Shown here in pieces: positions 28,131 through 38,436 of a DNA stretch of 64,000 nt. This DNA comes from Alphaproteobacteria bacterium (GTDB lineage: Bacteria; Pseudomonadota; Alphaproteobacteria; JAVJVX01), in the NCBI GenBank assembly GCA_040220875.1, contig JAVJVX010000006.1, positions 124,001 through 188,000 of the forward strand, given 5' to 3'. Position numbers and translations under genes: made by a program. Numbering within the stretch: the stretch's first letter is position 1; the number at the start of each line of letters is the position of its first letter. Under the pieces are notes generated by a model. That model ran no database searches and was not told the DNA's origin. It saw only the letters and a program-made list of their open reading frames with translations.

Positions 28131-29057
28131 ATGACCCTTCGAATGAACTTTTATTCAGGCGCGCGGATCGACCGGGCTTCCCATATCCGCGCCGATGTGG
28201 CCTGGATTCGCGACCGGCTGCTCCACCCGGAGACTCGTCTGGTGCCAGTCTGGCAATCGCAGAACCTGATTCGCCGTGGAGAGAGGCCGAGCGCCGGAAT
28301 GCCGCGCGTCGCCGATCTCCCCGATATCGCCGACAGGCTCGGGGACGGGTCGCAACTGGCGCTGCTGGGCCTGGTGGAGGGCGTTCCGTATTTCGCGTTT
28401 AGCGTGCGCGATGACGATGAGGAGCTGTCCAGCCGGTTTGCGCCCCATGGCGAATTCATGGGGCTGCGCACGGTCGGCTCGGTGCTGGACGATCACGAGG
28501 CCGCGTTGCTGGCCTATGCGCGGGGGCTGATGCACTGGCACAGCCGGTCGGGGTTCTGTTCCGTTTGCGGCCATCCGACACGTTCGGTCGCGGCCGGCCA
28601 CCTCAGGGTATGCACGAATGAGCGCTGCGGCGCCGAGCACCATCCGAGGACCGATCCGGCCGTGATCATGCTGGTATCGAATGGCGACCAGTGCCTGCTG
28701 GGCCGCCAGGCATCCTGGCCCCGGGGCATGCATTCGACGCTGGCGGGATTCGTCGAACCCGGCGAGAGCCTCGAGGAGGCAGTGGTCCGGGAGGTGTTCG
28801 AGGAATCCGGGATCCGGGTGCGCAACATCCGCTACCATTCGAGTCAGCCCTGGCCGTTTCCGGCCTCGATCATGATCGGCTTTTACGCGGAAGCGGATAG
28901 CACCGAAATCGCGCCCGTCGCCGACGAGCTCGAGGCGGTCGGCTGGTACAGCCGCCAGTGGCTGAAGCAGGCCCATGACGAGTTGGAATTCCGCCTGCCA
29001 CCGGCACTGTCGATCGCGCGCCGACTGGCGGATGACTGGATCGGAGAGAATATCTAG
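28131..29057 (+). CDS. nudC: NAD(+) diphosphatase (NADH pyrophosphatase) NudC
   Basis: The 308-residue Nudix hydrolase cleaves NAD(H) to NMN(H) and AMP and removes NAD caps from RNA. A four-cysteine zinc ribbon (FCSVCGH and CTNERCG) precedes the Nudix box GFVEPGESLEEAVVREVFEE, with SGI following. The SQPWPFPASIM motif downstream is specific to the NudC subfamily. It overlaps the convergent pheA stop by 4 bases. Confidence 0.95.
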   Translation: MTLRMNFYSGARIDRASHIRADVAWIRDRLLHPETRLVPVWQSQNLIRRGERPSAGMPRVADLPDIADRLGDGSQLALLGLVEGVPYFAFSVRDDDEELSSRFAPHGEFMGLRTVGSVLDDHEAALLAYARGLMHWHSRSGFCSVCGHPTRSVAAGHLRVCTNERCGAEHHPRTDPAVIMLVSNGDQCLLGRQASWPRGMHSTLAGFVEPGESLEEAVVREVFEESGIRVRNIRYHSSQPWPFPASIMIGFYAEADSTEIAPVADELEAVGWYSRQWLKQAHDELEFRLPPALSIARRLADDWIGENI

Positions 29058-29926
29058 CGACCGCGCCCCTGATAACGGAACGGGTTGGCTGGATACGTCC
29101 CCAGCACCTTCACCTCGGCCGAATAGAAATTCAGCTCTTCCAGCGCCAGTTGCACGTTGCGCGCGCGCGGATCACCTTCGATATCGGCGTAAAACATGGT
29201 GGAGGTGAATCCGCCATCCAGCATGTAGCTTTCAAGCTTGGTCATGTTGACGCCATTCGTGGCGAAGCCGCCCATGGCCTTGTAAAGAGCCGCCGGGACG
29301 TTGCGCACACGAAAAACGAAGCTGGTCAGCACGTGCTCTGTCCCGGGCGGGATCTCCACCGCCTCGGTCCCCAGAATCAGGAACCGCGTGGTGTTGTGGT
29401 CGGCGTCCTCGATATCGGAGGCAAGAATATCGAGACCATAGATTTCGGCCGACAGGGCGGATGCGATGGCACCTATGGCAGGGTCGCCGCGTTCGGCGAT
29501 TTCCGCCGCCGCCCCTGCGGTATCCGCGTGGGCGCGCGCCCGGAGGTCGTGCCGGCGGAGAAATTTGTGGCATTGCGAGAGCGCCTGGACGTGGCTGTGC
29601 ACCTCGCGGAGACCCTCCACCGTCGCCCCTTTCACACCCAGAAGCTGGTGATTGACCCGATGAAAATGCTCCCCCCGGATGATGAGGGCGGTATGGGGCA
29701 GGATCATGTGGATTTCCGCCACCCGGCCGGCCACCGAGTTCTCGATCGGGATCATGGCGAGCACCGCCCTGCCGTTCTCCACCGCTTCAAACGCGGCCTC
29801 GAAGGTCGGACAGGGCAGCGGCGTCATCCCGGGATAGGCCTCGCGGCAGGCCAGATGGGAGTACGCCCCCGGCACCCCCTGAAAGGCGATCGTATTTTGC
29901 GGAGAGGGAGGGTCGGTATCCGTCAT
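29054..29926 (-). CDS. pheA: Prephenate dehydratase
   Basis: The 290-residue single-function enzyme converts prephenate to phenylpyruvate. The catalytic part has FQGVPGAYSH, PIENSVAG, the THR-type ADTAGAA loop and HNTTRFL. The C-terminal ACT domain has GVNMTKLESY and should bind phenylalanine for feedback inhibition. ATG at 29926 is the first start with conserved sequence after it; the upstream open extension is unlikely coding. There is no chorismate mutase domain. Confidence 0.94.
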   Translation of the reverse strand: MTDTDPPSPQNTIAFQGVPGAYSHLACREAYPGMTPLPCPTFEAAFEAVENGRAVLAMIPIENSVAGRVAEIHMILPHTALIIRGEHFHRVNHQLLGVKGATVEGLREVHSHVQALSQCHKFLRRHDLRARAHADTAGAAAEIAERGDPAIGAIASALSAEIYGLDILASDIEDADHNTTRFLILGTEAVEIPPGTEHVLTSFVFRVRNVPAALYKAMGGFATNGVNMTKLESYMLDGGFTSTMFYADIEGDPRARNVQLALEELNFYSAEVKVLGTYPANPFRYQGRGR

Positions 29927-29993
29927 CAGGCGGCCTGGCCGTGGTTTTTTCCGGTGTTGCGGCGGGTCGAAGGGCCGCGATCGCGGTCCGAAA

Positions 29994-30809
29994 TCAGGCT
30001 GGCCGGGCGAGACTGGCGCGCGCCCGCTCAAGGTCGGCCGGAGTATCGACACCCAATGGAACAGTGTCAACGTGCGCGGCATTGATGGTCATGCCGTCCT
30101 CGAGGGCGCGAAGCTGTTCCAGTTTCTCGGATTTTTCACGCTCACTCGGCGGCAGGCCGACGAAGCGGATCAGGGCCGGTCGGCGGTAGGCGTAAAGCCC
30201 GATATGATGGAAGGCGGGTGTCTCGGGAACCCTTGGCAACCGGCGCACGAAATCTGTCGCCCGGCCCAGGCCGGCCGCGTCCATCTTCGGCACCAGCGCC
30301 TTGACGACGTGGGGCGTCTCGCCTTCGCCGGGGCCGAGATCGGCCACCACCGTTGCCATATCGGCCGCCTTCGGTGTCTCGGGCGACCATCCGGGCTGGC
30401 CCTCTGCCGGGGGATCGAGGGCATCAAGGGCCGCGCGGATCACAGCGGGATCCAGGGTTGGCAGGTCACCCTGCACGTTGACGATGGCGGGGTAGCGCGC
30501 ATGGCGGTCCAGTACCGTCAGCGCCTCGTAGATCCGGTCGCTGCCGGACGGGTGATCGGGCGCGGTCAGGACCGCCTGTCCGCCCGCCGCCATAACGGCC
30601 TCGACGATCTCCGCCTCGGCCGCGGCCACCACAACCGGGCCGACCCCCGCTTCCACCGCCCGGCGCCAGACGTGGACGATCATCGGCAGGCCCGCGATAT
30701 CGGCGAGCGGCTTGCCCGGCAGCCGGGTCGAGGCCAGACGCGCGGGAATGAGCACGATCGCCCGCCCCTCGCCGGGCGGTCTCGCGGCTGGCGTCACCGT
30801 TTCGGCCAT
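29994..30809 (-). CDS. kdsB: 3-deoxy-manno-octulosonate cytidylyltransferase
   Basis: The 271-residue enzyme activates Kdo as CMP-Kdo for lipopolysaccharide core synthesis. The nucleotide-binding start IPARLASTRLPGKPLADI, the GSDRIYEAL segment and VNVQGDLPTLDP match KdsB. It implies a Gram-negative cell with Kdo-containing LPS. It lies upstream of pheA in the same orientation, 67 bases apart. Confidence 0.95.
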   Translation of the reverse strand: MAETVTPAARPPGEGRAIVLIPARLASTRLPGKPLADIAGLPMIVHVWRRAVEAGVGPVVVAAAEAEIVEAVMAAGGQAVLTAPDHPSGSDRIYEALTVLDRHARYPAIVNVQGDLPTLDPAVIRAALDALDPPAEGQPGWSPETPKAADMATVVADLGPGEGETPHVVKALVPKMDAAGLGRATDFVRRLPRVPETPAFHHIGLYAYRRPALIRFVGLPPSEREKSEKLEQLRALEDGMTINAAHVDTVPLGVDTPADLERARASLARPA

Positions 30810-30973
30810 GCGCCCTTCCTTCCGGCCCCGGCCGGGGCCTGCGCCACCCGCGGACTGGGGTCGCGAAAGATCAGAAAATCAAGACCTTATACGAATTGGA
30901 CAGAGCCGGGTGAAGTGGCTAATCTCCGCCCCAATTTCGGGGTTCGATATCAGGTCTCAGCGGAAGTCACGGC

Positions 30974-31519
30974 ATGAATTCTTTCGAAATCAACAAAATC
31001 GTGGGAGCGGTGCTGGTCACGGCGCTAGCCATCAAGACTTTTGATGTGGTGGTCGACCATTTCGCCCACCCCGAACCGCTCGAAGAGAAGGCCTTTGCCG
31101 TCGCCGTGCCCGAGGACGGAGTCCCGCGGGCGACCACCGAGCTGACCGAGGCCGCGGAGATCAAACCGGTGGCGCCGCTGCTGGCCAGCGCGTCGGTGGA
31201 GAACGGCGAACAGGTTTTCCGCAAATGCGCCATCTGCCACACCCTGGACAAGGGGGGCGCCAACAAGCGCGGCCCCAATCTTTACGGCGTGGTGGGCGGT
31301 CCGAAAGCCCATATTCCGGGCTTTAACTACTCCCAGGCCATGGTCGAAGCCGGCGGCACCTGGGATTACGAGGCGCTGAACAAATATCTGGAAAAGCCGC
31401 GCGATTATATACCCGGTAACCAGATGGCTTTCGCCGGGCTCAAGAGTGTCGAGGACCGCGCTGCGGTGATTGCCCTCCTCCGCTCCAAAAGCGACAACCC
31501 GCCCCCGCTGCCCGAATAG
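30974..31519 (+). CDS. Membrane-anchored cytochrome c (CycM-like)
   Basis: The 181-residue protein has an N-terminal membrane anchor (about 9-27), a linker rich in Glu, Pro and Ala, and one class I cytochrome c domain. Heme attaches at CAICH (85-89), and the distal ligand is probably Met151 in PGNQMAFAG. Such anchored cytochromes carry electrons from the bc1 complex to terminal oxidases in alphaproteobacteria. It is divergent from kdsB. Confidence 0.92.
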   Translation: MNSFEINKIVGAVLVTALAIKTFDVVVDHFAHPEPLEEKAFAVAVPEDGVPRATTELTEAAEIKPVAPLLASASVENGEQVFRKCAICHTLDKGGANKRGPNLYGVVGGPKAHIPGFNYSQAMVEAGGTWDYEALNKYLEKPRDYIPGNQMAFAGLKSVEDRAAVIALLRSKSDNPPPLPE

Positions 31520-31574
31520 GGGGAGCGAGGCGACCCACCGCCGTGCCGAAAGCGGGCCGGCAGAACAGGGGAAG

Positions 31575-32366
31575 ATGACCGCCGTACCCTTGGACGTGCC
31601 GCAGGGCACGGTGGAGTTCGCCCACGAACTCGCTGATGCGAGCGGCGAAATCCTGCGCCGCTACTTCCGCGGCCGGTTCGAGACCACGCGCAAAAGCGAC
31701 GAGAGCCCCGTTACGGAGGCCGACCGCCTGGCGGAACAGGCGATCCGCCGGCAGATATCCGAGACCTTTCCCGATCACGGGATCATTGGCGAGGAGTTCG
31801 GGGCCGAGCGTGAGGAAGCCAACTTCGTCTGGGTCATCGATCCGATCGACGGGACCAAGAGCTTCGTCACCGGCAAGCCGCTCTTCGGCACGCTGATCGC
31901 GCTGCTGAACCGGGGGGCGCCGGTCCTGGGCGTGATCGATCAGCCAATTCTGCGCGAGCGCTGGGTTGGCGTGGCGGGGCGCGAAACCCTGTTCAATGAC
32001 CGCCCGATTCGAACCCGTCCCTGTTCCGTGCTTTCGGAGGCCATGCTTTACGCGACCTCCCCCCATATGTTCAAAGGCACGGCGGCGGCGGCATTCGACC
32101 GTGTCCGCGAGCGGGTCGCCTGGCCTAATTATGGCGCCGATTGTTACGCCTACGGGCTCGTCGCCTCGGGCTTCGCCGACCTTGTGGTCGAGGCCGATCT
32201 GAAACTTTTCGACTTCGCCGCTCTCGTCCCGGTCATTACCGGCGCGGGCGGCGTGATGTGCGACTGGTCGGGCGACCCGCTGTCACCCGCCTCTGCGGGC
32301 GAGGTGATCGCCGCCGGCGATGCGGCCCTCATCCCCCAGATCCTGCCCCTTCTGCGGGGCTGCTGA
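31575..32366 (+). CDS. hisN: Inositol monophosphatase-family phosphatase, probable histidinol-phosphatase
   Basis: The 264-residue protein belongs to the Mg-dependent IMPase family. Metal and catalytic residues are in GEEFGAE, WVIDPIDGTKSF and the later DLKLFDFAA segment. Alphaproteobacterial members with this sequence style usually serve as histidinol-phosphate phosphatase, but inositol or nucleotide monophosphatase activity cannot be excluded. ATG at 31575 follows an AGGGGAAG ribosome site. Confidence 0.82.
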   Translation: MTAVPLDVPQGTVEFAHELADASGEILRRYFRGRFETTRKSDESPVTEADRLAEQAIRRQISETFPDHGIIGEEFGAEREEANFVWVIDPIDGTKSFVTGKPLFGTLIALLNRGAPVLGVIDQPILRERWVGVAGRETLFNDRPIRTRPCSVLSEAMLYATSPHMFKGTAAAAFDRVRERVAWPNYGADCYAYGLVASGFADLVVEADLKLFDFAALVPVITGAGGVMCDWSGDPLSPASAGEVIAAGDAALIPQILPLLRGC

Positions 32367-32515
32367 CTTCCCGCCACGAACACCACCCTTGTCAGCCCAT
32401 TAATTTGACGATTTTCCGGATGCCCGGAACGACACCCCTTGCCCGGGCGAAGCGAGCAGATAGACTTCGGCCCGGCCCTGCGCCCGTTCCCATTCATCCT
32501 TTTGCTGGACCCGGC

Positions 32516-34330
32516 ATGCGCTTCCTTACCCCCGTTCCACTTTTGATCTTGCTCATTTTAGGCTGCGATCCGGCGCCCCCCGCCCTCGCCCAGGAGGAAG
32601 TCCCGGCCCGGCACGGCATCGCGATGCATGGGACGACGAAATACGGACCCGACTTCACCCATTTCGATTACGTCAATCCGGATGCGCCCAAGGGCGGGAC
32701 AGCGCGCATGGCGGCAATCGGCACCTTTGACAGCCTCAATCCGTTTATCCTGAAAGGCACGGCGGCGGCCGGGATCGGCGCCATACACGATACGCTGATG
32801 GCCAACTCGGGCGACGAGGCCTTTTCCGAATACGGCCTGATCGCCAAATCGATCGAGGTCCCGGCGGACCGGTCCTGGGTCATCTTCAACCTGCACGAGG
32901 AGGCGCGGTTCTCCGACGACTCGGCCATCACCGCCGATGACGTGATTTTCAGTTTCGATACGCTCAGCCACAAGGGACACCCGTTCTACCGCGCCTATTA
33001 CGGCAGCGTTGCCGAGGCCGAAAAACTGGGGCCGCACCGGGTACGGTTTTCCTTCAAGCCCGGCGAAAATCGCGAACTGCCGCTGATCCTGGGCCAGTTG
33101 CCGGTTCTCTCGAAGGCGTACTGGACGGCGGCCGATTTCGAGAAGACCACGCTGGAACCACCCGTCGGCAGCGGCCCCTATACCGTCGCCGAGCTGGACC
33201 CGGGACGCAGCATCACCTATCGCCGCAACCCCGAATACTGGGCCCGGTCCCTGCCGGTGCGCCGGGGCACCAACAATTTCGATGTCATCCGTTATGACTA
33301 TTACCGCGACAACACAGTGGCGCTGGAGGCATTCAAGGCGGGCGAATACGATTTCCGCCGCGAAAACTCCTCCAAGAACTGGGCCACGGCCTACGATTTT
33401 CCGGCCGTCGAAGACGGGCGCGTGAAGGTCGAGGAGATCCCCAACGACGTGCCGACCGGCATGCAGGGCTTCGCTTTCAATATCCGGCGGTCGATGTTCA
33501 TGGATCGCGGCGTACGCTGGGCACTCGCCCATGCCTTCGACTTCGAGTGGTCGAACAAGAATCTCTTCTACGGGGCCTATGAGCGGACCAAGAGCTATTT
33601 CTCGAATTCCGAGTTGGCCTCGCGCGGGCTTCCTCTGGGGCGCGAGCTGGAAATTCTGAACCGGTATCGCGGCCTCGTTCCGGAAGAGGTCTTCACTCAA
33701 CCCTACGAGCCGCCGAGCACGAAAGACCGGCGGCTTCGTGACAATCTGCGCGAGGCGCTCCGCCTGCTGGAACAGGCGGGCTGGATGGTCCGAAATGGAC
33801 AGCTGACGAATCTGGAGACCGGCGAACCGATGGAATTCGAGATTCTGTTGGTCAGTCCCGATTTCGAGCGGGTGGCCCTGCCATTCGCCAAAAACCTCGA
33901 ACGGCTGGGAATCAAGGCGAATGTCCGCACCGTGGATACCGCGCAGTACCAGAACCGGCTCGATAATTTCGATTTCGACATGGTCGTCGCGGGTATCGGG
34001 CAGTCCCTGTCGCCGGGGAACGAGCAGCGCGATTTCTGGGGCTCGGAAAGTGCCAATACGCCGGGCGGCCGCAACCTGATCGGCATCGTCGACCCGGTGG
34101 TGGACGAGCTGGTGGAGCTGGTGATCGCCGCGCCCGATCGTGAAAGCCTCGTGGCCCGGACGCGCGCCTTGGACCGGGTCCTGCTTTGGGGTCATTACGT
34201 CATCCCCCACTGGCACATCCGCCATTTCCGGGTCGCGTACTGGGACAAGTTCGATCGCCCCGCCATCACGCCCGAATACGATCTCGCCTTCGATACCTGG
34301 TGGGTCGACCCGGCCCGCACCGAGCCCTGA
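32516..34330 (+). CDS. yejA: ABC transporter substrate-binding protein YejA-like
   Basis: The 604-residue protein is an extracytoplasmic solute-binding protein of the oligopeptide (SBP_bac_5) family. A signal sequence covers about 1-25; it contains both LILLILGC (possible lipobox) and an ALA|Q cleavage site, so anchoring is uncertain. [29 protein letters not shown] is split here only by description: its key parts are HGIAMHG and [10 protein letters not shown], typical of the YejA branch. It starts the yejABEF operon, whose E. coli homologue imports microcin C-type peptides. Confidence 0.9.
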   Translation: MRFLTPVPLLILLILGCDPAPPALAQEEVPARHGIAMHGTTKYGPDFTHFDYVNPDAPKGGTARMAAIGTFDSLNPFILKGTAAAGIGAIHDTLMANSGDEAFSEYGLIAKSIEVPADRSWVIFNLHEEARFSDDSAITADDVIFSFDTLSHKGHPFYRAYYGSVAEAEKLGPHRVRFSFKPGENRELPLILGQLPVLSKAYWTAADFEKTTLEPPVGSGPYTVAELDPGRSITYRRNPEYWARSLPVRRGTNNFDVIRYDYYRDNTVALEAFKAGEYDFRRENSSKNWATAYDFPAVEDGRVKVEEIPNDVPTGMQGFAFNIRRSMFMDRGVRWALAHAFDFEWSNKNLFYGAYERTKSYFSNSELASRGLPLGRELEILNRYRGLVPEEVFTQPYEPPSTKDRRLRDNLREALRLLEQAGWMVRNGQLTNLETGEPMEFEILLVSPDFERVALPFAKNLERLGIKANVRTVDTAQYQNRLDNFDFDMVVAGIGQSLSPGNEQRDFWGSESANTPGGRNLIGIVDPVVDELVELVIAAPDRESLVARTRALDRVLLWGHYVIPHWHIRHFRVAYWDKFDRPAITPEYDLAFDTWWVDPARTEP

Positions 34331-34343
34331 GGCGCCTGCCGCC

Positions 34344-35441
34344 GTGCCCGCCTATATCCTTCGCCGGCTGCTGCTGATCGTTCCGACCCTTTTCGGAATC
34401 ATGGTGGTCAATTTCATCGTGGTCCAGGCCGCGCCCGGCGGGCCGGTCGAACAGGCCATTGCCGAACTGCGCGGGGTCGCTGTGGGGGCGACCGCGCGGA
34501 TCGGCGGGGCGGATAGCGGCGAAATGCGGCAGCGCGACGCCAGCGACGGCGGCAGCTCCAGCTATCGCGGCGCCCAGGGTATCGATCCCGCGTTTCTGCG
34601 TGAACTCGAGGCGCAATACGGTTTCGACAAGCCGGCGGGCGAGCGGTTCTGGCAGATGATGGGCAATTATCTGCGCTTCGATTTCGGCGAGAGCTTCTTT
34701 CGCGACCAGAGTGTCATCGATCTCGTCCTCGACAAGCTGCCGGTGTCCATTTCGCTCGGCCTCTGGTCGACGCTCATCATCTATCTCATTTCCATTCCCC
34801 TTGGCATCACCAAGGCGATCCGCGACGGCAGCCGCTTCGATGTCTGGACGAGCGCTATTGTGATCGTGGGCTACGCCATCCCCGGGTTTCTTTTTGCCAT
34901 TCTGCTCGTCGTGCTGTTCGCTGGCGGCAGCTTTCTCGACTTCTTCCCGCTGCGCGGCCTGACCTCGGAAAACTGGGACGACCTCGGCCTCTTTGCCAAG
35001 ATCGCGGATTATTTCTGGCACCTCACCCTGCCGGTGCTGGCGATGGTAATCGGCGGTTTTGCCGGGCTGACCATGCTGACCAAGAATTCCTTTCTGGAAG
35101 AGATCAACAAGCAATACGTGACGACCGCCCGCGCAAAAGGGCTTGGGGAGGGCGCGGTCCTTTACCATCACGTGTTTCGCAATGCGATGCTGATCGTGAT
35201 TGCGGGATTCCCGGGCGCCTTCCTTTCGATTCTTTTTACCTCCTCCCTTCTGATCGAGGTGATTTTCTCGCTCGACGGACTTGGTCTGTTGGGCTTCGAA
35301 TCCGCCATAAATCGCGACTACCCCGTGATGTTCGGAAGCCTCTATTTCTTCACTCTCATCGGCCTTTTACTGAAGCTGGTGAGCGATCTCATGTATGTGC
35401 TGGTGGATCCACGCATCGACTTCGAATCGCGAGGCGTGTGA
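34344..35441 (+). CDS. yejB: ABC transporter permease YejB
   Basis: The 365-residue inner-membrane permease begins [17 protein letters not shown] after a GTG start at 34344, matching the N-terminus and length of E. coli YejB. It has about six helices, with the cytoplasmic EAA-like loop around [20 protein letters not shown] that contacts the ATPase. A serine/glycine-rich insertion lies near residues 50-80. It starts 13 bases after yejA. Confidence 0.93.
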   Translation: MPAYILRRLLLIVPTLFGIMVVNFIVVQAAPGGPVEQAIAELRGVAVGATARIGGADSGEMRQRDASDGGSSSYRGAQGIDPAFLRELEAQYGFDKPAGERFWQMMGNYLRFDFGESFFRDQSVIDLVLDKLPVSISLGLWSTLIIYLISIPLGITKAIRDGSRFDVWTSAIVIVGYAIPGFLFAILLVVLFAGGSFLDFFPLRGLTSENWDDLGLFAKIADYFWHLTLPVLAMVIGGFAGLTMLTKNSFLEEINKQYVTTARAKGLGEGAVLYHHVFRNAMLIVIAGFPGAFLSILFTSSLLIEVIFSLDGLGLLGFESAINRDYPVMFGSLYFFTLIGLLLKLVSDLMYVLVDPRIDFESRGV

Positions 35442-35463
35442 CGTGGCGACAAGGGCAATAGGA

Positions 35464-36510
35464 ATGTCGCGCTGGCGCCCGTCACCCCTGACACGCCGGC
35501 GCCTCGATGCGTTCCGGCGCAACCGCCGGGGCTATTACTCGCTATGGATTTTTCTGGTGCTGTTCGGACTGAGCCTGTTTGCCGAGTTTCTGGCGAACGA
35601 CCGGCCCATCCTCGTCCGGTTCGACGGTGCCTTCTACATGCCGGTCGTGACCGATTATCCCGAGACCGCCTTCGGCGGCGATTTTCCGACTGCGGCCGAC
35701 TACCGTGACCCGTACGTGCGGGACCTCATCACGGAAAAGGGCTGGATGGTCTGGCCACTAATTCCCTACAGCTACGATACGATCAACCGCGCACTCGACC
35801 GCCCGGCTCCGGCCCCGCCTTCGCCCGACAACTGGCTTGGCACCGACGATCAGGGGCGCGATGTCCTGGCGCGGCTGATCTACGGCTTTCGCATCTCGGT
35901 GCTGTTCGGCCTCACCCTGACCATATTGAGTTCGATCATCGGCGTGGCTGCCGGCGCGGTGCAGGGCTATTTCGGTGGTTGGACGGACCTGATGTTCCAG
36001 CGCTTCATCGAGATCTGGAGCGGCCTGCCAACGCTTTATCTGCTGATCATTCTCGCAAGCGTCGTGCAGCCAAATTTCTGGTGGCTGCTGGGGCTCATGC
36101 TGCTTTTCAGCTGGATGGGGCTGGTCGATGTCGTGCGCGCGGAATTTCTCCGGGCGCGGAACTTCGATTATGTGCGCGCGGCGCGCGCGCTTGGCCTGTC
36201 GAACATCGCCGTGATGTGGCGCCACGTATTGCCCAACGCCATGGTGGCGACACTTACCTTTTTGCCCTTCATCCTGAACGGATCGATTACCACACTGACC
36301 TCGCTTGATTTTCTCGGGTTTGGCCTGCCGCCGGGCTCGGCCTCGCTGGGCGAACTGCTGGCCCAGGGCAAGGCCAATCTGCAAGCGCCGTGGCTCGGCA
36401 TGACCGCATTCCTCGTTTTGGCCGTGATGTTGAGCCTTCTGATTTTCATTGGCGAAGCGGTGCGCGACGCGTTTGATCCGCGCAAGGCATTGCCCGAGGC
36501 ACGGCGATGA
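35464..36510 (+). CDS. yejE: ABC transporter permease YejE
   Basis: The 348-residue permease starts MSRWRPSPLTRRRLDAFRRN and continues RRGYYSLWIFLVLFGLSLF, very close to E. coli YejE. The family motif WLGTDDQGRDV (NWLGTDDQGRDVLARL) and the EAA loop ARALGLSNIAVMWRHVLPNA are present. ATG at 35464 is preferred over GTG at 35443. It overlaps yejF by 4 bases. Confidence 0.93.
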   Translation: MSRWRPSPLTRRRLDAFRRNRRGYYSLWIFLVLFGLSLFAEFLANDRPILVRFDGAFYMPVVTDYPETAFGGDFPTAADYRDPYVRDLITEKGWMVWPLIPYSYDTINRALDRPAPAPPSPDNWLGTDDQGRDVLARLIYGFRISVLFGLTLTILSSIIGVAAGAVQGYFGGWTDLMFQRFIEIWSGLPTLYLLIILASVVQPNFWWLLGLMLLFSWMGLVDVVRAEFLRARNFDYVRAARALGLSNIAVMWRHVLPNAMVATLTFLPFILNGSITTLTSLDFLGFGLPPGSASLGELLAQGKANLQAPWLGMTAFLVLAVMLSLLIFIGEAVRDAFDPRKALPEARR

Positions 36511-38150
36511 CGGCGTCACCAGAGGAGACGCTGGTGCGGGTGGAGAATCTGTCCGTCGCCTTCAGCCTGGGCCGGGATGAGACGGCACTGGCGGTCCGGG
36601 GCGTTGATTTCGACATCCGGCGGGGCGAGACCCTGGCCCTGGTGGGCGAAAGCGGCTCGGGCAAGACGGTGACCGCGCTTTCGCTTCTCCAGCTTCTGCC
36701 TTACCCGGCGGCGAGCCATCCGAGCGGCCGCATCCGCTTTGAAGGCGAGGACCTTCTCGGCGCCAGCGCCGAAACGCTCCGCCGGGTGCGCGGCAACCGG
36801 ATTTCGATGATCTTCCAGGAGCCCATGACCTCGCTCAACCCGCTGCACACGATCGAGCGCCAGATCGGCGAAACCCTCAGCCTGCACAAGGGGCTGAAAG
36901 GGGGCGCCGTACGGGCCCGCACCCTCGAACTGCTGGAGCTCGTCGGGCTGGCGGACGGGGAAAGCCGTCTCAATGCCTTTCCGCATCAGCTTTCCGGCGG
37001 GCAACGTCAGCGGGTGATGATCGCAATGGCGCTGGCAAACGAGCCTGACCTGCTGATTGCGGATGAGCCGACCACCGCGCTCGACGTGACCATTCAGGCG
37101 CAGATTCTGGCACTTCTGAAGGATTTGCAGGGACGTTTCGGCATGGCGGTCCTGCTGATCACCCATGACCTCGGGATCGTGCGTCACATGGCCCACCGCC
37201 TTGCCGTCATGCGCGCGGGCGAGATCGTCGAAACCGGCCCGGCCGAGGCAATTTTCGCCAAGCCCGGCCACCCCTATACGCGCGCACTGATGGCGGCCGA
37301 GCAGCGCGATACCCCGACACCCCGGTCGCTCGATACCGAGGTCGTGCTCGATTCGGAAGACCTGAAAGTGTGGTTTCCCGTCCGGCAGGGGCTGCTCCGG
37401 CGCACGAAGGATCATATCAAGGCGGTGGACGGGCTGAGCCTGTCCCTCAGGCGCGGCCGGACGCTTGGTGTCGTGGGCGAAAGCGGCTCGGGCAAAACCA
37501 CCCTCGGCCTCGCCCTCCTGCGACTGACCCAGAGCACCGGGGCGATCCGTTTTCAGGGTGAGCGGATCGACGGCCGGGACTGGCGCCAGCTGCGCCATTT
37601 GCGCCGGCGGATGCAGATGGTTTTCCAGGACCCGTTCAGCTCCCTCAGCCCGCGGTATTCGGTGCGCCAGATCATCGAGGAGGGGCTGAAGCTGCATCGC
37701 ATCGGGGCCGATGCCGGCGCCCGGACGCGGCTTATCGAGGAAGTGCTCGAGGAGGTCGGCCTCGACCGCACCACGATCGACCGCTACCCCCACGAATTTT
37801 CGGGCGGGCAGCGCCAGCGCATCGCCATCGCCCGAGCCCTTGTCCTGAGGCCCGATCTCCTGGTCCTGGACGAGCCCACCTCAGCCCTCGATATGTCCGT
37901 CCAGGCCCAGGTAATCGACCTTCTGCGCAGGCTTCAGGCCCGGCACAACCTGGCCTATCTGTTCATCAGCCACGACCTCAGGGTGGTCCGGGCTCTGGCC
38001 GACGACATCCTCGTGATGCAGAACGGCCGGGTGGTCGAGGCAGGCCGGGCGGACCGCATTTTCGAGGCACCCCAGGCGCCCTATACCCGGGCGCTTTTCG
38101 CCGCCGCCCTCGATCACCGCGCTGTGGCCGGCGGCATCGTCGCCACCTGA
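36507..38150 (+). CDS. yejF: ABC transporter ATP-binding protein YejF, two fused ATPase domains
   Basis: The 547-residue protein has two complete ABC domains. The first has GESGSGKT, LSGGQRQRVMIA and LLIADEPTTALD; the second has GESGSGKT, FSGGQRQRIAIA and LLVLDEPTSALD. The fusion of both ATPases in one chain is the YejF architecture. It powers the YejB/YejE importer. Confidence 0.95.
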   Translation: MTASPEETLVRVENLSVAFSLGRDETALAVRGVDFDIRRGETLALVGESGSGKTVTALSLLQLLPYPAASHPSGRIRFEGEDLLGASAETLRRVRGNRISMIFQEPMTSLNPLHTIERQIGETLSLHKGLKGGAVRARTLELLELVGLADGESRLNAFPHQLSGGQRQRVMIAMALANEPDLLIADEPTTALDVTIQAQILALLKDLQGRFGMAVLLITHDLGIVRHMAHRLAVMRAGEIVETGPAEAIFAKPGHPYTRALMAAEQRDTPTPRSLDTEVVLDSEDLKVWFPVRQGLLRRTKDHIKAVDGLSLSLRRGRTLGVVGESGSGKTTLGLALLRLTQSTGAIRFQGERIDGRDWRQLRHLRRRMQMVFQDPFSSLSPRYSVRQIIEEGLKLHRIGADAGARTRLIEEVLEEVGLDRTTIDRYPHEFSGGQRQRIAIARALVLRPDLLVLDEPTSALDMSVQAQVIDLLRRLQARHNLAYLFISHDLRVVRALADDILVMQNGRVVEAGRADRIFEAPQAPYTRALFAAALDHRAVAGGIVAT

Positions 38151-38284
38151 GCTCGCGCGCCCACGCCCAGCCCCCGGTTTAATCAAACAATATCAATGTT
38201 TTATCTTGGTCCGGGCGGTGTCCGCGACCCGTGGTCCAGCGTCGTCCCGCATCCGGGCCGACTCGCTTCCCGAATCGTCTTGCT

Positions 38285-38329
38285 ATTGCAAATCATTCGC
38301 AATAAGGTGCCGCCTGATTGCGAATGATT
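38285..38329. promoter_or_regulatory. Inverted pair of Fur-like boxes upstream of porin gene
   Basis: AATCATTCGCAAT (38291-38303) and its exact reverse complement ATTGCGAATGATT (38317-38329) are 13 bases apart. The first is also part of ATTGC-N9-GCAAT (38285-38303). Both arms contain the ATCATT/AATGAT hexamer typical of ferric uptake regulator sites. They lie 108-152 bases before the porin start codon. A 13-bp hairpin terminator for yejF is an alternative reading, but the arms are AT-rich with no T run. Confidence 0.55.
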
Positions 38330-38436
38330 ATGACTTTCGTTCGCAGAAAACAATACCGGTTGCGTGGCGGGCGCCGACGGCCCCGCCCAGGGATCCAGCC
38401 GGGCCCGAATCTGCAGAACAAAGGGGGAGCACTTCC

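Noticed and set aside
38285-38329. Hairpin as intrinsic terminator of yejF
   Set aside because: The stem is AT-rich with a 13-base loop, no T run follows, and it lies 135 bases after yejF. A regulator site fits better, though a terminator role is not excluded.
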